Origin: Pontiella desulfatans
GTDB lineage: Bacteria > Verrucomicrobiota > Kiritimatiellia > Kiritimatiellales > Pontiellaceae
Direction of reading: 5' to 3'
DNA length: 64,000 bases
Assembly: GCF_900890425.1 (NCBI RefSeq)
Contig: NZ_CAAHFG010000001.1
Coordinates: 1,860,001 to 1,924,000 of the forward strand
This document shows, one piece after another, positions 8,409-17,166 of the stretch; positions within the stretch are counted from its first letter, which is position 1; each line of letters starts with the position of its first letter. The position numbers and the translations under genes were made by a program. The notes below the pieces were generated by a model, which was given only the letters and a program-made list of their open reading frames with translations, searched no databases and was not told the origin of the DNA.

Positions 8409-10028
8409 ATGAACAGGCGTTCCTTTACCATGCTAGCCGCAAGTTCCGCGCTGGTGTCTCTTTCCGCGAAAGCGGTTAAGGGAAAGCGGCCGAACCTGCT
8501 CTTCATTATGACCGATCAGCAACGCTTCGATGCGTTGAGCCTGTCGGGAAACACGATCCTGAAAACACCGAATCTGGATCGGATTGGCAAGGAGGGCGCC
8601 TATTTTGAAATCTGCAATTCACAGTGTCCGGTGTGCGGCCCCGCGCGCAGCAGCCTGATGACGGGGCGCTCCGTGGAAAATTCGAAGGTGTTCACGAACA
8701 TGGATGCCGACATTGCGGACCGGACACCGATGCCGTGCTACGACGAGTTGCTGTCGGACGAGGGGTACCGCACCGAATACTACGGCAAATGGCATGCGCC
8801 TCTCGGGCGGGCGATGAAATACGACAACGCCGTAACGCCTGCCGCCTGCCATGAATGGGAGCGCGGCCCGGGCATGTCGAAGGAATACGAGGACTATCTC
8901 AACCAGCATGTGAAACGCACGAAGCTGTTCAACAATCCGGAATATGCCAATACCGGATGGCAGGAGCAGACGTTCGACCACCGCCCCTACAAAACCAACC
9001 CGCTCGATACCCGGCACGGTATGGAGCCCGGAATCAAGGTGGATGAAAACGGTGAAAAACTGAAAGTGGGGCAACCGGACCAGCATGGCATCTCGACCGT
9101 GCCGAAGGAGCACACCATTACGGCCGTGCAGGCCAAGATGACGTTGCAGGCGCTGGAGCGGTTGGCAAAAAGGGACGAACCGTTTTCGCTGCATTGTTCG
9201 TTCCACTGCCCGCATTCACCCATCACGCCCTCGGAGCCGTATGCTTCCATGTATAAGCCGGAGGCCATGCCGGTGCCGGTTAGCATTGATGATCCCATGG
9301 ACAACTCGCCGTACATCAATGAAAACGGACGCAAGCGGTTGCCGCAGTATCGGGATCGGGAAAAGATCAAATACATGATCGCGAATTATTATGCGCTGGT
9401 GAAGGAGATCGATGTTTGGGTGGGCGGGATTCTCGACAAGCTCGACGAGCTGGGGCTGGCTGACGACACGATGGTTGTCTTTACTTCGGACCACGGCGAA
9501 ATGCTCGGTGCCCACGGCATGCGCGAAAAGAATATTTTCTATGAAGAGTCGGTTCATGTTCCGCTCATGATCCGTTTCCCCGGCCGCATCAAGGCCGGAA
9601 GCGTGGTGGCTGCGCCGGTTTCGCAGATTGATCTTTACGCGACGATCCAGGATTACCTGGGGTCTGGGAAAACCGAATCCGACGGGGAAAGCTTGCGCCG
9701 CTACATCGAAAACCCGGCCGCCGAGCGGACGGCTTTTGCCGTATCCGAATGGAATTGGCGCGGCCCGGTGCAACCGAACCTGATGGTGCGGACGAAGGGG
9801 TGGAAATATTTCATTCCCAACACCGCCGACTCCAAGGTGATGAACGTGCTGTATGACCTGAAGAACGACCCGTTCGAGATGGATAACCTGCTGGGCAAAA
9901 ATCCCGATGCAGAAAACCACCGCAAGCAGGCCGAGTTCATGAAAGACCTGCTCGTCCAATGGCTGGAAAAAACCAAGTCCCCCCATTTGGAAGCGGTGAA
10001 GAAACGTGATGCGGTCAAGGCCGGATAA
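8409..10028 (+). CDS. exported sulfatase (family S1)
   Basis: A 539-residue sulfatase. ATG at 8409 is preferred to TTG at 8406. The N-terminus NRRSF followed by an alanine/serine-rich hydrophobic run looks Tat-type. The metal site begins NLLFIMTDQQRFDAL. The formylglycine motif is CGPAR at residues 76-80 within CPVCGPARSSLMTGR, and the FTSDHGEMLGAHG metal block follows near residue 360. It starts 3 bp after the GH38 stop, so translation is coupled. It probably desulfates the glycan that the GH38 homologue then trims. The exact S1 subfamily was not assigned. Confidence 0.93.
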   Translation: MNRRSFTMLAASSALVSLSAKAVKGKRPNLLFIMTDQQRFDALSLSGNTILKTPNLDRIGKEGAYFEICNSQCPVCGPARSSLMTGRSVENSKVFTNMDADIADRTPMPCYDELLSDEGYRTEYYGKWHAPLGRAMKYDNAVTPAACHEWERGPGMSKEYEDYLNQHVKRTKLFNNPEYANTGWQEQTFDHRPYKTNPLDTRHGMEPGIKVDENGEKLKVGQPDQHGISTVPKEHTITAVQAKMTLQALERLAKRDEPFSLHCSFHCPHSPITPSEPYASMYKPEAMPVPVSIDDPMDNSPYINENGRKRLPQYRDREKIKYMIANYYALVKEIDVWVGGILDKLDELGLADDTMVVFTSDHGEMLGAHGMREKNIFYEESVHVPLMIRFPGRIKAGSVVAAPVSQIDLYATIQDYLGSGKTESDGESLRRYIENPAAERTAFAVSEWNWRGPVQPNLMVRTKGWKYFIPNTADSKVMNVLYDLKNDPFEMDNLLGKNPDAENHRKQAEFMKDLLVQWLEKTKSPHLEAVKKRDAVKAG

Positions 10029-10039
10029 AAGGATTAGCG

Positions 10040-11470
10040 ATGAAAAAAACAATGGTACTGGTTTTAGGTTCGGCATTGGCGGTTTCGGCTTGGGCGAAGC
10101 CGAATGTGGTGCTGTTCATGGCGGACGACTTCGGAGCGGGGAGCATCAACGCCTTCGGGGCTCCTGAGGATTTGGTGAAAACACCCCACTTGAACCGGAT
10201 GGCGGATTCCGGCATGCGGTTCACCAATGCCAACACACCGGCATCCATCTGCTCGCCGACGCGCTATGCGCTGCTGACCGGGCGCTATGCCTGGCGCGGA
10301 CCGTTGCCATTCGGCGTGGTGAACGTCTTCGACCCAATGGTGGTCGAAACGGATCGCATGACGATGCCGAAATATTTCCGGACCATGGGATACTCCACCG
10401 CCCAGATCGGCAAATGGCATTTAGGCTATGGCGACCGGAGGCCGGCGGTGTTCACCGAAAAGCTGACGCCGGGGCCGAACGACCTCGGTTTCGATTATCA
10501 CTTCGGCCTTCCGCAAAACCTGGACGACATGCTGCGCGTCTGGATTGAAAACGATGGCGTCCATGGGTTGCGCTCGGACAAGTTGAGTCCCTATGCGAAG
10601 AGCTTCTACGGCCAGCCGTATGTCGGACTCGACGCTCCGCAGCGCAGTCGCGAGGAAGCCAGCGAATTCCTGACCGAAAAGGCGGTTGAATGGCTGGGCG
10701 CCCAGGATAAGGGCAAGCCGTTCTTCCTGTACTTTGCCTCGCCCGCCACTCACCATCCGATTGTCCCCTCCGAGCGCATGCGCGGCAAAAGCAACTGCGG
10801 GGCGTACGGCGACTTTATCCAGGATCTGGACTGGTCGTTCGGCCGGATCGTCCAGGCGCTGGACGGGATGGGGGTGCTAGACGACACCATCATTGTTTTC
10901 ACGTCCGACAACGGCGGCGATATCCCGAATGAAGAAACCCGTCCGGAGGGGCAGGCCATCAAGGCCGGACTGAAACCCAACGGTGGATACCGCGGCGACA
11001 AGCACACCATTTATGAAGGGGGTGCGCGCGTGCCATTGATGGTGCAGTGGAACGGAAAGGTGCCAGCCGGAAAAGTCTCGGATCGCATGGTCAGCATTGC
11101 CGACCTTTTCGCGACCCTCGCGGATGTCGTCAACGGGAAATCCGTGACGGTGCCGGACGCGATCGACAGTAGTAGTTTTGCGCCGACGCTGGCCGGCAAG
11201 AAGCAGCCGGTTCGCAAGCCGATGGTTTCCACCAATGCAGGGGGGCTGCAGGCGATTCGTTCCGGCAAGTGGAAATATATCGACGGAACCTTCCCTGAAA
11301 CCGCGCCTCAGGGTTTGCGCAACACGTTCAAGAAGGAGGCCGAGCCTGCCCTCTATGACCTTTCCAAGGATCCCGCAGAAAAGCGCAACGTGATTGCCGA
11401 CCATCCCGAGGTGGTTCAGGAGCTGCAGGCCGTGTTGGCCGACTATCGCGCGGGCAAGGGGGCCCGGTAG
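10040..11470 (+). CDS. secreted arylsulfatase A-type sulfatase (family S1)
   Basis: A 476-residue protein with an Ala-x-Ala-type signal peptide ending near residue 19 (SAWAK). The metal motif NVVLFMADDFG is followed by CSPTR at residues 71-75 in the canonical context ASICSPTRYALLTGRY. GKWHLG near residue 125 and FTSDNGGD near residue 290 complete the active site. The layout matches arylsulfatase A/GALNS-type enzymes. It lies 11 bp after the previous sulfatase and ends the plus-strand unit. Three different Cys-type sulfatases in one locus imply a substrate sulfated at several positions; the activating formylglycine enzyme is elsewhere. Confidence 0.93.
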   Translation: MKKTMVLVLGSALAVSAWAKPNVVLFMADDFGAGSINAFGAPEDLVKTPHLNRMADSGMRFTNANTPASICSPTRYALLTGRYAWRGPLPFGVVNVFDPMVVETDRMTMPKYFRTMGYSTAQIGKWHLGYGDRRPAVFTEKLTPGPNDLGFDYHFGLPQNLDDMLRVWIENDGVHGLRSDKLSPYAKSFYGQPYVGLDAPQRSREEASEFLTEKAVEWLGAQDKGKPFFLYFASPATHHPIVPSERMRGKSNCGAYGDFIQDLDWSFGRIVQALDGMGVLDDTIIVFTSDNGGDIPNEETRPEGQAIKAGLKPNGGYRGDKHTIYEGGARVPLMVQWNGKVPAGKVSDRMVSIADLFATLADVVNGKSVTVPDAIDSSSFAPTLAGKKQPVRKPMVSTNAGGLQAIRSGKWKYIDGTFPETAPQGLRNTFKKEAEPALYDLSKDPAEKRNVIADHPEVVQELQAVLADYRAGKGAR

Positions 11471-11641
11471 CAGAGGCTATGGGCAGGTTTGCAAGGGGTT
11501 GCGCTGTCGGGGGCGAGCGCCCGGGGGGCGGAATGATCCGTTCCCGGCAAAACATCCCGCAATTAATAATTAACGATTTATATGGATTATTGTTCGCGAA
11601 CGCGATACACACACAGTTCATTCAATTAAGGAAAATGAAAA

Positions 11642-11845
11642 ATGACTACAGGAACAGTAAAATGGTTCAGCGCTGAAAAGGGCTTTGGTTTCATCACTCC
11701 CGACGAAGGAGGAACCGATATGTTTGTTCACCATTCGGAAATCCAGGTTTCCGGTTACGCCTCCCTCGATGAAGGCCAGAAGGTATCGTACGAAGTTGGT
11801 CAGGGGCAGAAAGGCCCGTGTGCAACGAACGTTACCCCGATGTAA
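11642..11845 (+). CDS. cold-shock domain protein (CspA family)
   Basis: A 67-residue single cold-shock domain with both RNA-binding motifs: KGFGFI (RNP1) at about residues 14-19 and DMFVHHSEI (RNP2) near residue 26. It binds single-stranded RNA or DNA as an RNA chaperone. ATG follows AAGGAAAATGAAAA. The 170-bp upstream region is long and ends AT-rich, as is usual for csp leaders whose structure gives temperature control, but no specific leader element was identified. A rho-independent terminator follows at 11870, making it monocistronic. Confidence 0.95.
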   Translation: MTTGTVKWFSAEKGFGFITPDEGGTDMFVHHSEIQVSGYASLDEGQKVSYEVGQGQKGPCATNVTPM

Positions 11846-11869
11846 TCCAATTACATCGACAAGATCGAG

Positions 11870-11895
11870 AAGGCGCCTGCGAAGGCGCTTTTTTT
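11870..11895 (+). terminator. rho-independent terminator after the cold-shock gene
   Basis: GCGCC/GGCGC stem extended by G-T and A-T pairs, 6-nt loop, followed by seven T residues. Confidence 0.85.
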
Positions 11896-11907
11896 GTGCC
11901 TATTGCT

Positions 11908-12273
11908 CTAGTGGCGCCGATGCATCCTGGTACGGGCGGTGAAGCTGGCACCAAGCAGGGCGGCTCCAAGGAAGACCAGCAGAATGCTGATCCAGGGCGG
12001 ACTGGCGGAATTCTTTACGAGGAACAAGGGACAGGCCCCTATGCTTGCACCTCCCAATAGGGTGCTAACCACCCGCATGAAGCCGATCGGGGGGCGCAAT
12101 GCGCGTAGAACAAGGGCGATGCCAGGAATAATCAGGACATAGCCAGCCAGTGGATGGTACATCGGCTCTTCCAGATAGAACTGGTTTGCAGCTCCCGCTC
12201 CTGCCAGAAAAAGACCTAGCAGTATCGCCATGAAAGTGACCCTGTGCGTGTGTTTCCCGTGCCCGTTATGCAT
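11908..12273 (-). CDS. small integral membrane protein, function unknown
   Basis: A 121-residue protein with a His-rich N-terminus (residues 1-10), about four hydrophobic segments (near residues 15-30, 42-58, 68-86, 92-110) and a basic Arg/His C-terminus. ATG at 12273 has GGGAGG 6 nt upstream, which supports it as a real gene. It diverges from the GAF-domain gene. A small inverted repeat (TATAC-TTC-GTATA, 12305-12317) lies in the shared upstream region. I do not recognise the family. Confidence 0.6.
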   Translation of the reverse strand: MHNGHGKHTHRVTFMAILLGLFLAGAGAANQFYLEEPMYHPLAGYVLIIPGIALVLRALRPPIGFMRVVSTLLGGASIGACPLFLVKNSASPPWISILLVFLGAALLGASFTARTRMHRRH

Positions 12274-12501
12274 CCACAGCCTCCCGTTATTCCTTTTAAT
12301 CCCTTATACTTCGTATACTCCAATGCATATGGATTGCAAGGGCTTAATGTCTTGGCTCCTGGCTGGCGCTTGGGGCAATCTCCCGATGCATGGCTCCGCA
12401 TGCAAGAAATTAAGCGTTTCGGGATTGTCCTTGCACGGTCGTTCATGCTGACATACCTGAATGCCTCAAGCATAGCCACGCCCAATTGGATCGGATGGAA
12501 T

Positions 12502-13038
12502 ATGTCGAAAAACAAAACAATGGATACCAAGTGCTTGCTTGAAGCCCTTTCGAGCATCGCCTCGAAATTATGTTCATCCAACGGTGAAGAGGCGCTCTAC
12601 GAGATCCTCAGCACGCTAGGCATCGCCGTGGGCGTTGATCGCACTTATCTTTTTGACTTCACCATAACGGCCGATGGCAACCTGATTGCAAGCCAGCGGG
12701 CGGAATGGGTCGAGGTGGGGCAGGAACGACAGATTGCCAATCCGGAACTGCAAAACTTCGATATGGAGGCCAGTGGCTTTTCCGATTGGAATGAAAGAAT
12801 GCTGGCTGGCGAGGTGATTGCCTCGCTCACATCCCATCTGCCTGCGGCGCAGCAGGAGGTTTTGCGGGAGAAGCAGGGCATACTGTCGATTGTCTTTGTG
12901 CCGGTTTTTTCAAAGGGCAAGCTGTGGGGGGCAATTGGCTACGACGACTGTTCCACCGAGCGCGAATGGAAGCATGAAGAGATCGAGGCCTTGCGCATAG
13001 CCTCTAGCATAGTCGGAGTGCTCTGCTACGAAAGCTAG
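12502..13038 (+). CDS. stand-alone GAF-domain protein
   Basis: A 178-residue cytoplasmic protein made of one GAF domain: helix SLLEALSSIASKL-like start, AVGVDRTYLFDF strand, then the end block SIVFVPVFSKGKLWGAIGYDD followed by W-x-x-E-EIEALRIAS, the typical GAF closing helix. GAF domains bind small ligands or mediate dimerisation. No output domain is attached, so it would act by itself or through a partner. The start at 12502 is chosen over an open extension to 12244 because the extension has no protein-like sequence and the GAF fold starts soon after. Ligand unknown. Confidence 0.72.
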   Translation: MSKNKTMDTKCLLEALSSIASKLCSSNGEEALYEILSTLGIAVGVDRTYLFDFTITADGNLIASQRAEWVEVGQERQIANPELQNFDMEASGFSDWNERMLAGEVIASLTSHLPAAQQEVLREKQGILSIVFVPVFSKGKLWGAIGYDDCSTEREWKHEEIEALRIASSIVGVLCYES

Positions 13039-13203
13039 CCGGGCATGAAAACGGGCCGGCATCCCGGGTTCGATAAACACATCAATCCACCCCGTCGCAA
13101 CTATTGAGGGAGCGGCGGGCGCCATGAAGATAGAAACGCTTTTAGGGTCGGAATCTCGCCTCTGGCCTTATAGTATCCAACATCTCATTCAAAGGAGTCC
13201 GAC

Positions 13204-13359
13204 ATGAAAATTATTGCAATGGTTGTTATTTTGTTTTCCCTGTTTTCCGTGATGACGGGATGCCAGTCAAGAAAGGCGGAAAAGGAAGCCTATTATGAAG
13301 AGGGTAAGATGGACGAGCAGGTGCAGTCCTGGAAAACCAAGCCTGGCGGTCGCTACTGA
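13204..13359 (+). CDS. small lipoprotein (51 residues)
   Basis: ATG at 13204 has AAAGGAG 7 nt upstream. The peptide has a hydrophobic signal (IIAMVVILFSLFSVMT) ending in a lipobox with the lipidated Cys in MTGC, then a short Glu/Lys-rich tail ending GGRY. It is a predicted lipoprotein of the entericidin-like size class; function unknown. It converges on the flavoprotein gene, whose stop is 27 bp away. Confidence 0.65.
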   Translation: MKIIAMVVILFSLFSVMTGCQSRKAEKEAYYEEGKMDEQVQSWKTKPGGRY

Positions 13360-13386
13360 TTCCATGATGCGGGTATCTTGGCCTCC

Positions 13387-14811
13387 CTATTTCCGTGCCA
13401 GATAGGCCTTGGTTACGGCATCCAGCACGTCGAGGCAACTTCCGCACAAACCCGCGGCATAGGTGGCCCCCATCACATCGGATGTTGATTTAAGGTTCTT
13501 TTCGTCGATCGCTCTGCAAATGTCGCCATAGGTGACGTAGTTGCAGAAGCACACCACATCGTCGTCTTCCATGTCGAGTTGCGTGGCGAGCGGTTCGCCG
13601 ATAGGCGCGAGCAGCGCCCGTGGATTGGAGGGCAGTTCAAGCTTCTGCTCCACATGCTTCCGCAACCGTTCGAACTCCGAGGTTTCGCCCACGAGTATGG
13701 CACCGAGCAACCGTTTTAGATCATTGCTCATGATCAGTTTTTTATACACACCACGGGCGGGTTCCTGATCGATGAGCTGACGCGCCTCCGGCGCTTCCAG
13801 ATGGATTTGGCCAATGCTAGCCACCTGGAGATCCAGTAGCTTAAGCTTCGAGGCCGGAGTGGCCATCGTAAAGGTCTTGTTGATTTTCCCGAGTTGGGCG
13901 GCGGCCACCTCCGCCATGGCATATCCCGGGGCAACAAGTCCAAAGGTCGAGTTATTGAACGCGGCGCAGTCGCCAATTGCAAAAATATGGGGATCCGACG
14001 TGAGGGTGTGCTCATCAATGGCGATCCCTCCATGGGTCCCCAGCTCAAGCCCGGCACCGCGCGCAAGCTCGTCGTTGGGGACGATGCCCGTGGCAATGAT
14101 GACCATGTCGGCAGGAATGGGCGGCCCGTTTTCAAAGCGAACGGACTCCACGACGCCAGAACCCCCCAATGATTGAACCCTTGCGTTCAGGCGCAGCCGG
14201 AGGCCAAGGTTTTCAATTTTCATATCCAACAACCGTCCCGCCGCTTCATCGAGCTGACAGGCCATAAGGATTGATTCCTGCTCCACGATCGTCGTCTCGA
14301 GCCCCTTTTCACGACAGGCCTCTGCCACCTCGAGCCCAAGCAGGCCGCCCCCGATGACGACGGCATGTGATGCGGCCCGGCTCCCGTTCAGGATTGAGGT
14401 AGCATCTCCCGTGGTTCGGTAGACATGCACACCTTCCTGGTCGATGCCGCTAATATCGGGGAGATGGGGGCGCGCGCCTGTGGCGATGACGAGGTGGTCA
14501 TAGGGAAAGCTCTTTCCCGAAGAAGTCGTGACGGTTTGTGCGGAGCGGTTGATTTCGATGACTCGCGCGCCAAGCCGAAGGTTGATCTTGCAATATTCAT
14601 ACCACCGGCTCTCGGCGAAAACGAGATCGCTCTCTGTTTTGCCGTCGAATAGCAAGGAAAGCGACACGCGGTCGTAGGCCGGAGAGAGTTCATCCCCGAG
14701 CACCGTGATCTGGTGCTCATGGAACGCATCGTATTCGAGCAACTTTTCGCAGAAGCGGAAGCCAACCATTCCATTGCCGATGACCACAATCTTTTTTTTC
14801 TTTTCGAGCAT
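13387..14811 (-). CDS. NirB-N-terminal-like FAD/NAD(P)H oxidoreductase with BFD-type [2Fe-2S] domain
   Basis: A 474-residue flavoprotein. FAD-binding IGNGMVG lies at residues 11-17, NAD(P)H-binding VVIGGGLLGLE near 151-161 and the second FAD block IFAIGDCAA near 280. The C-terminus (from about residue 419) is a BFD-like [2Fe-2S] domain with C-F-C and C-G-S-C (Cys421, 423, 456, 459). This is the domain order of the electron-input half of assimilatory nitrite reductase NirB, but the siroheme/[4Fe-4S] reductase half is absent. It probably passes electrons from NAD(P)H to a separate acceptor protein, which could be a nitrite or sulfite reductase, rubredoxin or oxygenase. No nitrogen gene is adjacent. 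Confidence 0.82.
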   Translation of the reverse strand: MLEKKKKIVVIGNGMVGFRFCEKLLEYDAFHEHQITVLGDELSPAYDRVSLSLLFDGKTESDLVFAESRWYEYCKINLRLGARVIEINRSAQTVTTSSGKSFPYDHLVIATGARPHLPDISGIDQEGVHVYRTTGDATSILNGSRAASHAVVIGGGLLGLEVAEACREKGLETTIVEQESILMACQLDEAAGRLLDMKIENLGLRLRLNARVQSLGGSGVVESVRFENGPPIPADMVIIATGIVPNDELARGAGLELGTHGGIAIDEHTLTSDPHIFAIGDCAAFNNSTFGLVAPGYAMAEVAAAQLGKINKTFTMATPASKLKLLDLQVASIGQIHLEAPEARQLIDQEPARGVYKKLIMSNDLKRLLGAILVGETSEFERLRKHVEQKLELPSNPRALLAPIGEPLATQLDMEDDDVVCFCNYVTYGDICRAIDEKNLKSTSDVMGATYAAGLCGSCLDVLDAVTKAYLARK

Positions 14812-14932
14812 GCGTGAGCCTATTTAATACCAATATGGTGCTGTATATGTATCGGAGCAGGGCAGGGGTGTCGAACAGTTGTTCACTATTTGTTGTTGGA
14901 GAATCCGCCATGTTTCGACATCTTTTGCTCGC

Positions 14933-16054
14933 ATGACCGGTCTTTATATCCATATCCCGATTTGCGAGCGGCGTTGCCGTTATTGCGATTTCTATAAGCT
15001 GACGCCCGACGAATGGGACGATGTGGGCCTGTTCCTGAAATGCCTGGAGATCGAGCTGGACCATCTGCCGAATCATTTCGCACCCGAAACGGTGTTTATT
15101 GGTGGCGGAACGCCCACCGCGCTCAACCCGGCGGAATATGGGAAAATGCTGGAGGCAATCCACCGCCGCGTTAACTTGTCGAACGTCGTCGAGTTTACCA
15201 CGGAGGCCAACCCCGGGACGCTCAGCACCGAAAAGCTCGCTGTAATGAAGGATGGGGGAATCAACCGGGTATCCATCGGCGTACAGTCATTCAACGATAG
15301 GGCTCTTCAGCTGTTGGGGAGAATCCACGACGCCCAAACCGCGATTGAGGGATATCGAATGCTGCGAGAGGCCGGCTTCGACAATCTGAACATCGACTTG
15401 ATCCAGAGCATTCCCGGCATGAAGCCTGCGGATGTGCTGGCGGATGCCCGGAAGCTGATCGAACTGCAACCTGAGCATTTGTCCTATTACAACCTGATCT
15501 ATGAACCGGGAACCCCGCTCACCCGCGCCCGGGATCTGGGCAAAGTGGTTCCCCCTGGGGATGACGAGGAGGCCGATAATTATTTTTCCGTAAAGGAGGT
15601 TCTCGAACAGGCTGGCTACGATCATTACGAAATCTCCAACTTTTCGAGGGAAGGAAAGGCCTGCCGCCACAACATTCTCTATTGGCAAGGCGGTGAATAT
15701 TTTGGCTGCGGCCCCTCGGCCCATTCGCACTGGGCCGGTAAACGGTTCGGGAACCTCCCGGATCTGCGGGTTTATTGCGACCGGCTCTTGAGGAAGGGGA
15801 AACCCTTCGACGAGGTCGAAGTGCTTTCCCCGGAGGATAAGGCCCGGGAAACGCTTGTCATGTGGCTGCGCATGATGGATGGTTTAGACCTTTCCGAATT
15901 TGAGCGCTTGACCGGGTATGCGGCAGATGCGCTCTGTGGCGATGCGATCCGGAGCATGGAGCAGGAAGGGCTGCTTCAAAGGTGCGGAAACCGCCTGGCC
16001 TTGACCCGGGAAGCCCTGTTCGTGTGCAACGCGGTCTTTTCGGAATTGGTGTAG
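14933..16054 (+). CDS. hemW: HemW-like radical SAM heme chaperone
   Basis: A 373-residue radical SAM protein. The start at 14933 gives the family's usual N-terminus (TGLYIHIPI) directly before C-x3-C-x2-C (Cys11, Cys15, Cys18), which binds the [4Fe-4S] cluster. GGGTPT follows near residue 57. The HemW-specific block HNILYWQGGEYFGCGPSAHS is present in the second half, as is HLSYYNLIYEPGTP. HemW proteins carry heme to respiratory enzymes rather than oxidising coproporphyrinogen; true HemN has an extra cysteine and longer N-terminus. An in-frame start at 14879 would only add promoter sequence. It diverges from the NirB-like gene. Confidence 0.88.
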   Translation: MTGLYIHIPICERRCRYCDFYKLTPDEWDDVGLFLKCLEIELDHLPNHFAPETVFIGGGTPTALNPAEYGKMLEAIHRRVNLSNVVEFTTEANPGTLSTEKLAVMKDGGINRVSIGVQSFNDRALQLLGRIHDAQTAIEGYRMLREAGFDNLNIDLIQSIPGMKPADVLADARKLIELQPEHLSYYNLIYEPGTPLTRARDLGKVVPPGDDEEADNYFSVKEVLEQAGYDHYEISNFSREGKACRHNILYWQGGEYFGCGPSAHSHWAGKRFGNLPDLRVYCDRLLRKGKPFDEVEVLSPEDKARETLVMWLRMMDGLDLSEFERLTGYAADALCGDAIRSMEQEGLLQRCGNRLALTREALFVCNAVFSELV

Positions 16055-16197
16055 TGCACCGCAACATATGGTGTTGACCCTGTAAGGGAATCGCGAAAAA
16101 AGGCGCATTTAGTCTTGCAAAGCCGACGGGAATCCTTACATTCCCAAGCTCTTGTTGAGCAAAACAATTTGGAAAACACAATACAGAGGTATTTGAG

Positions 16198-16428
16198 ATG
16201 TCTAGAGAATGTGCAGTTACTGGGAAAAAGACCATCACTGGTCGTCGTATCGTCCGCAAGGGCTTGTCCAAGAAAAAAGGTGGCATCGGTCTCCACGTGA
16301 CCAGCTCCACCAAGCGCACGTTTAAGCCGAACCTGCAGCGCGTCCGTGTTCGTGACGAAAACGGAACCGTTAAACGTGTTTGGGTTTCCGCCAAGGCCCT
16401 GCGCTCCGGCGCTGTCAAGAAAGCCTAG
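16198..16428 (+). CDS. rpmB: 50S ribosomal protein L28
   Basis: A 76-residue L28. The N-terminus SRECAVTGKK and the block TKRTFKPNLQRVRV are diagnostic. It has a single Cys near the start and lacks the paired CxxC motifs, so it is the zinc-free (C-minus) form. It is monocistronic, with a strong terminator 27 bp after the stop. It faces the rpsN gene tail to tail. Confidence 0.96.
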   Translation: MSRECAVTGKKTITGRRIVRKGLSKKKGGIGLHVTSSTKRTFKPNLQRVRVRDENGTVKRVWVSAKALRSGAVKKA

Positions 16429-16454
16429 TTCCCTTTTAAAAGGAACCGCAAAAG

Positions 16455-16483
16455 CCGTCCCGGATGCGGGGCGGTTTTTTTTT
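16455..16483 (+). terminator. rho-independent terminator after rpmB
   Basis: CCGTCCCG/CGGGGCGG stem of 8 pairs (one G-T), GATG loop, then nine T residues. Confidence 0.93.
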
Positions 16484-16593
16484 GTGATCCCGCAACCTTG
16501 AGTTTACGCTTGAACCTTACGAGCAAGGGTCTTTCGAAGTTCGAAAGTAAGCATTGCATGTTCGATGTTCATTTTTCCCCGCAACCGCGAGCC

Positions 16594-16629
16594 AAAAAAA
16601 ACACCCCTCCGCTTTCGCAGAGAGGTGCA
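16594..16629 (-). terminator. rho-independent terminator after rpsN
   Basis: Read on the minus strand: CACCTCTCTGC, GAAA loop, GCGGAGGGGTG (11 pairs including G-T), then eight T residues. Confidence 0.92.
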
Positions 16630-16656
16630 TGGTCTTTCAAACAAAATGGATGAAAT

Positions 16657-16962
16657 TTACCAGCTGGCCTTTGTCATGCCCGGGATCTTGCCTTCGGAAG
16701 CCATTTCGCGAAGGGTGATACGGGAGAGGCCGAACTTGCGATAGACGGCGTGGGGGCGGCCGGTTACCGAACAACGGTTCATGATGCGGATGGGGTTGGC
16801 GTCGAGCGGAAGCGAGCGGAGCTTGCGTACGGCAGCCATGCGATCAGCCGGATCCGTTTCCGGATTGCTGATGATTTTCTTCAGTTCCATCCGCTTCTCG
16901 TAGTACTTGCTAGCACATGCGATACGCTTCTGGTTCTTAACGACCATGCTTTTTTTAGCCAT
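16657..16962 (-). CDS. rpsN: 30S ribosomal protein S14
   Basis: A 101-residue S14. ATG at 16962 gives [12 protein letters not shown], the usual N-terminus; the longer open frame to 17139 is promoter. The C-terminal [20 protein letters not shown] block is diagnostic. It is the long zinc-free type, with only one Cys in the region where zinc-binding S14 has two CxxC pairs. The gene stands alone, outside an S10/spc ribosomal operon, with its own terminator. An inverted repeat lies upstream. Confidence 0.96.
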   Translation of the reverse strand: MAKKSMVVKNQKRIACASKYYEKRMELKKIISNPETDPADRMAAVRKLRSLPLDANPIRIMNRCSVTGRPHAVYRKFGLSRITLREMASEGKIPGMTKASW

Positions 16963-16989
16963 ATATAATTGATTCCTTTTTGTTGAAAG

Positions 16990-17014
16990 ACCCGTGGATA
17001 AAACATAAACGGGT
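16990..17014. promoter_or_regulatory. inverted repeat upstream of rpsN
   Basis: ACCCGT and ACGGGT separated by 13 AT-rich bases, 28-52 bp upstream of the rpsN start. It could be an operator or a leader hairpin. It does not match known Zur boxes. Confidence 0.3.
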
Positions 17015-17166
17015 TGGGTCGCGCAACATAAATTGTTAGAAAAAAACCATGCTGTTTGCGGTATATTACCGATGCGACTTCGCTCTTTTAGTCTTGAATG
17101 CCGGCTCGCAAACCGTATTTTCCTCGGAACGCAAAACATATGACGAAAGCAATAGGGAGATTTATA

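Noticed and set aside
12216-12581. Minus-strand 121-codon frame and the plus-strand extension of the GAF gene to 12244
   Set aside because: They overlap each other and the promoter region. Neither has protein-like composition or a ribosome site.
16990-17014. Zur operator upstream of rpsN
   Set aside because: The inverted repeat does not match known Zur consensus sequences, so only a generic regulatory site was listed.
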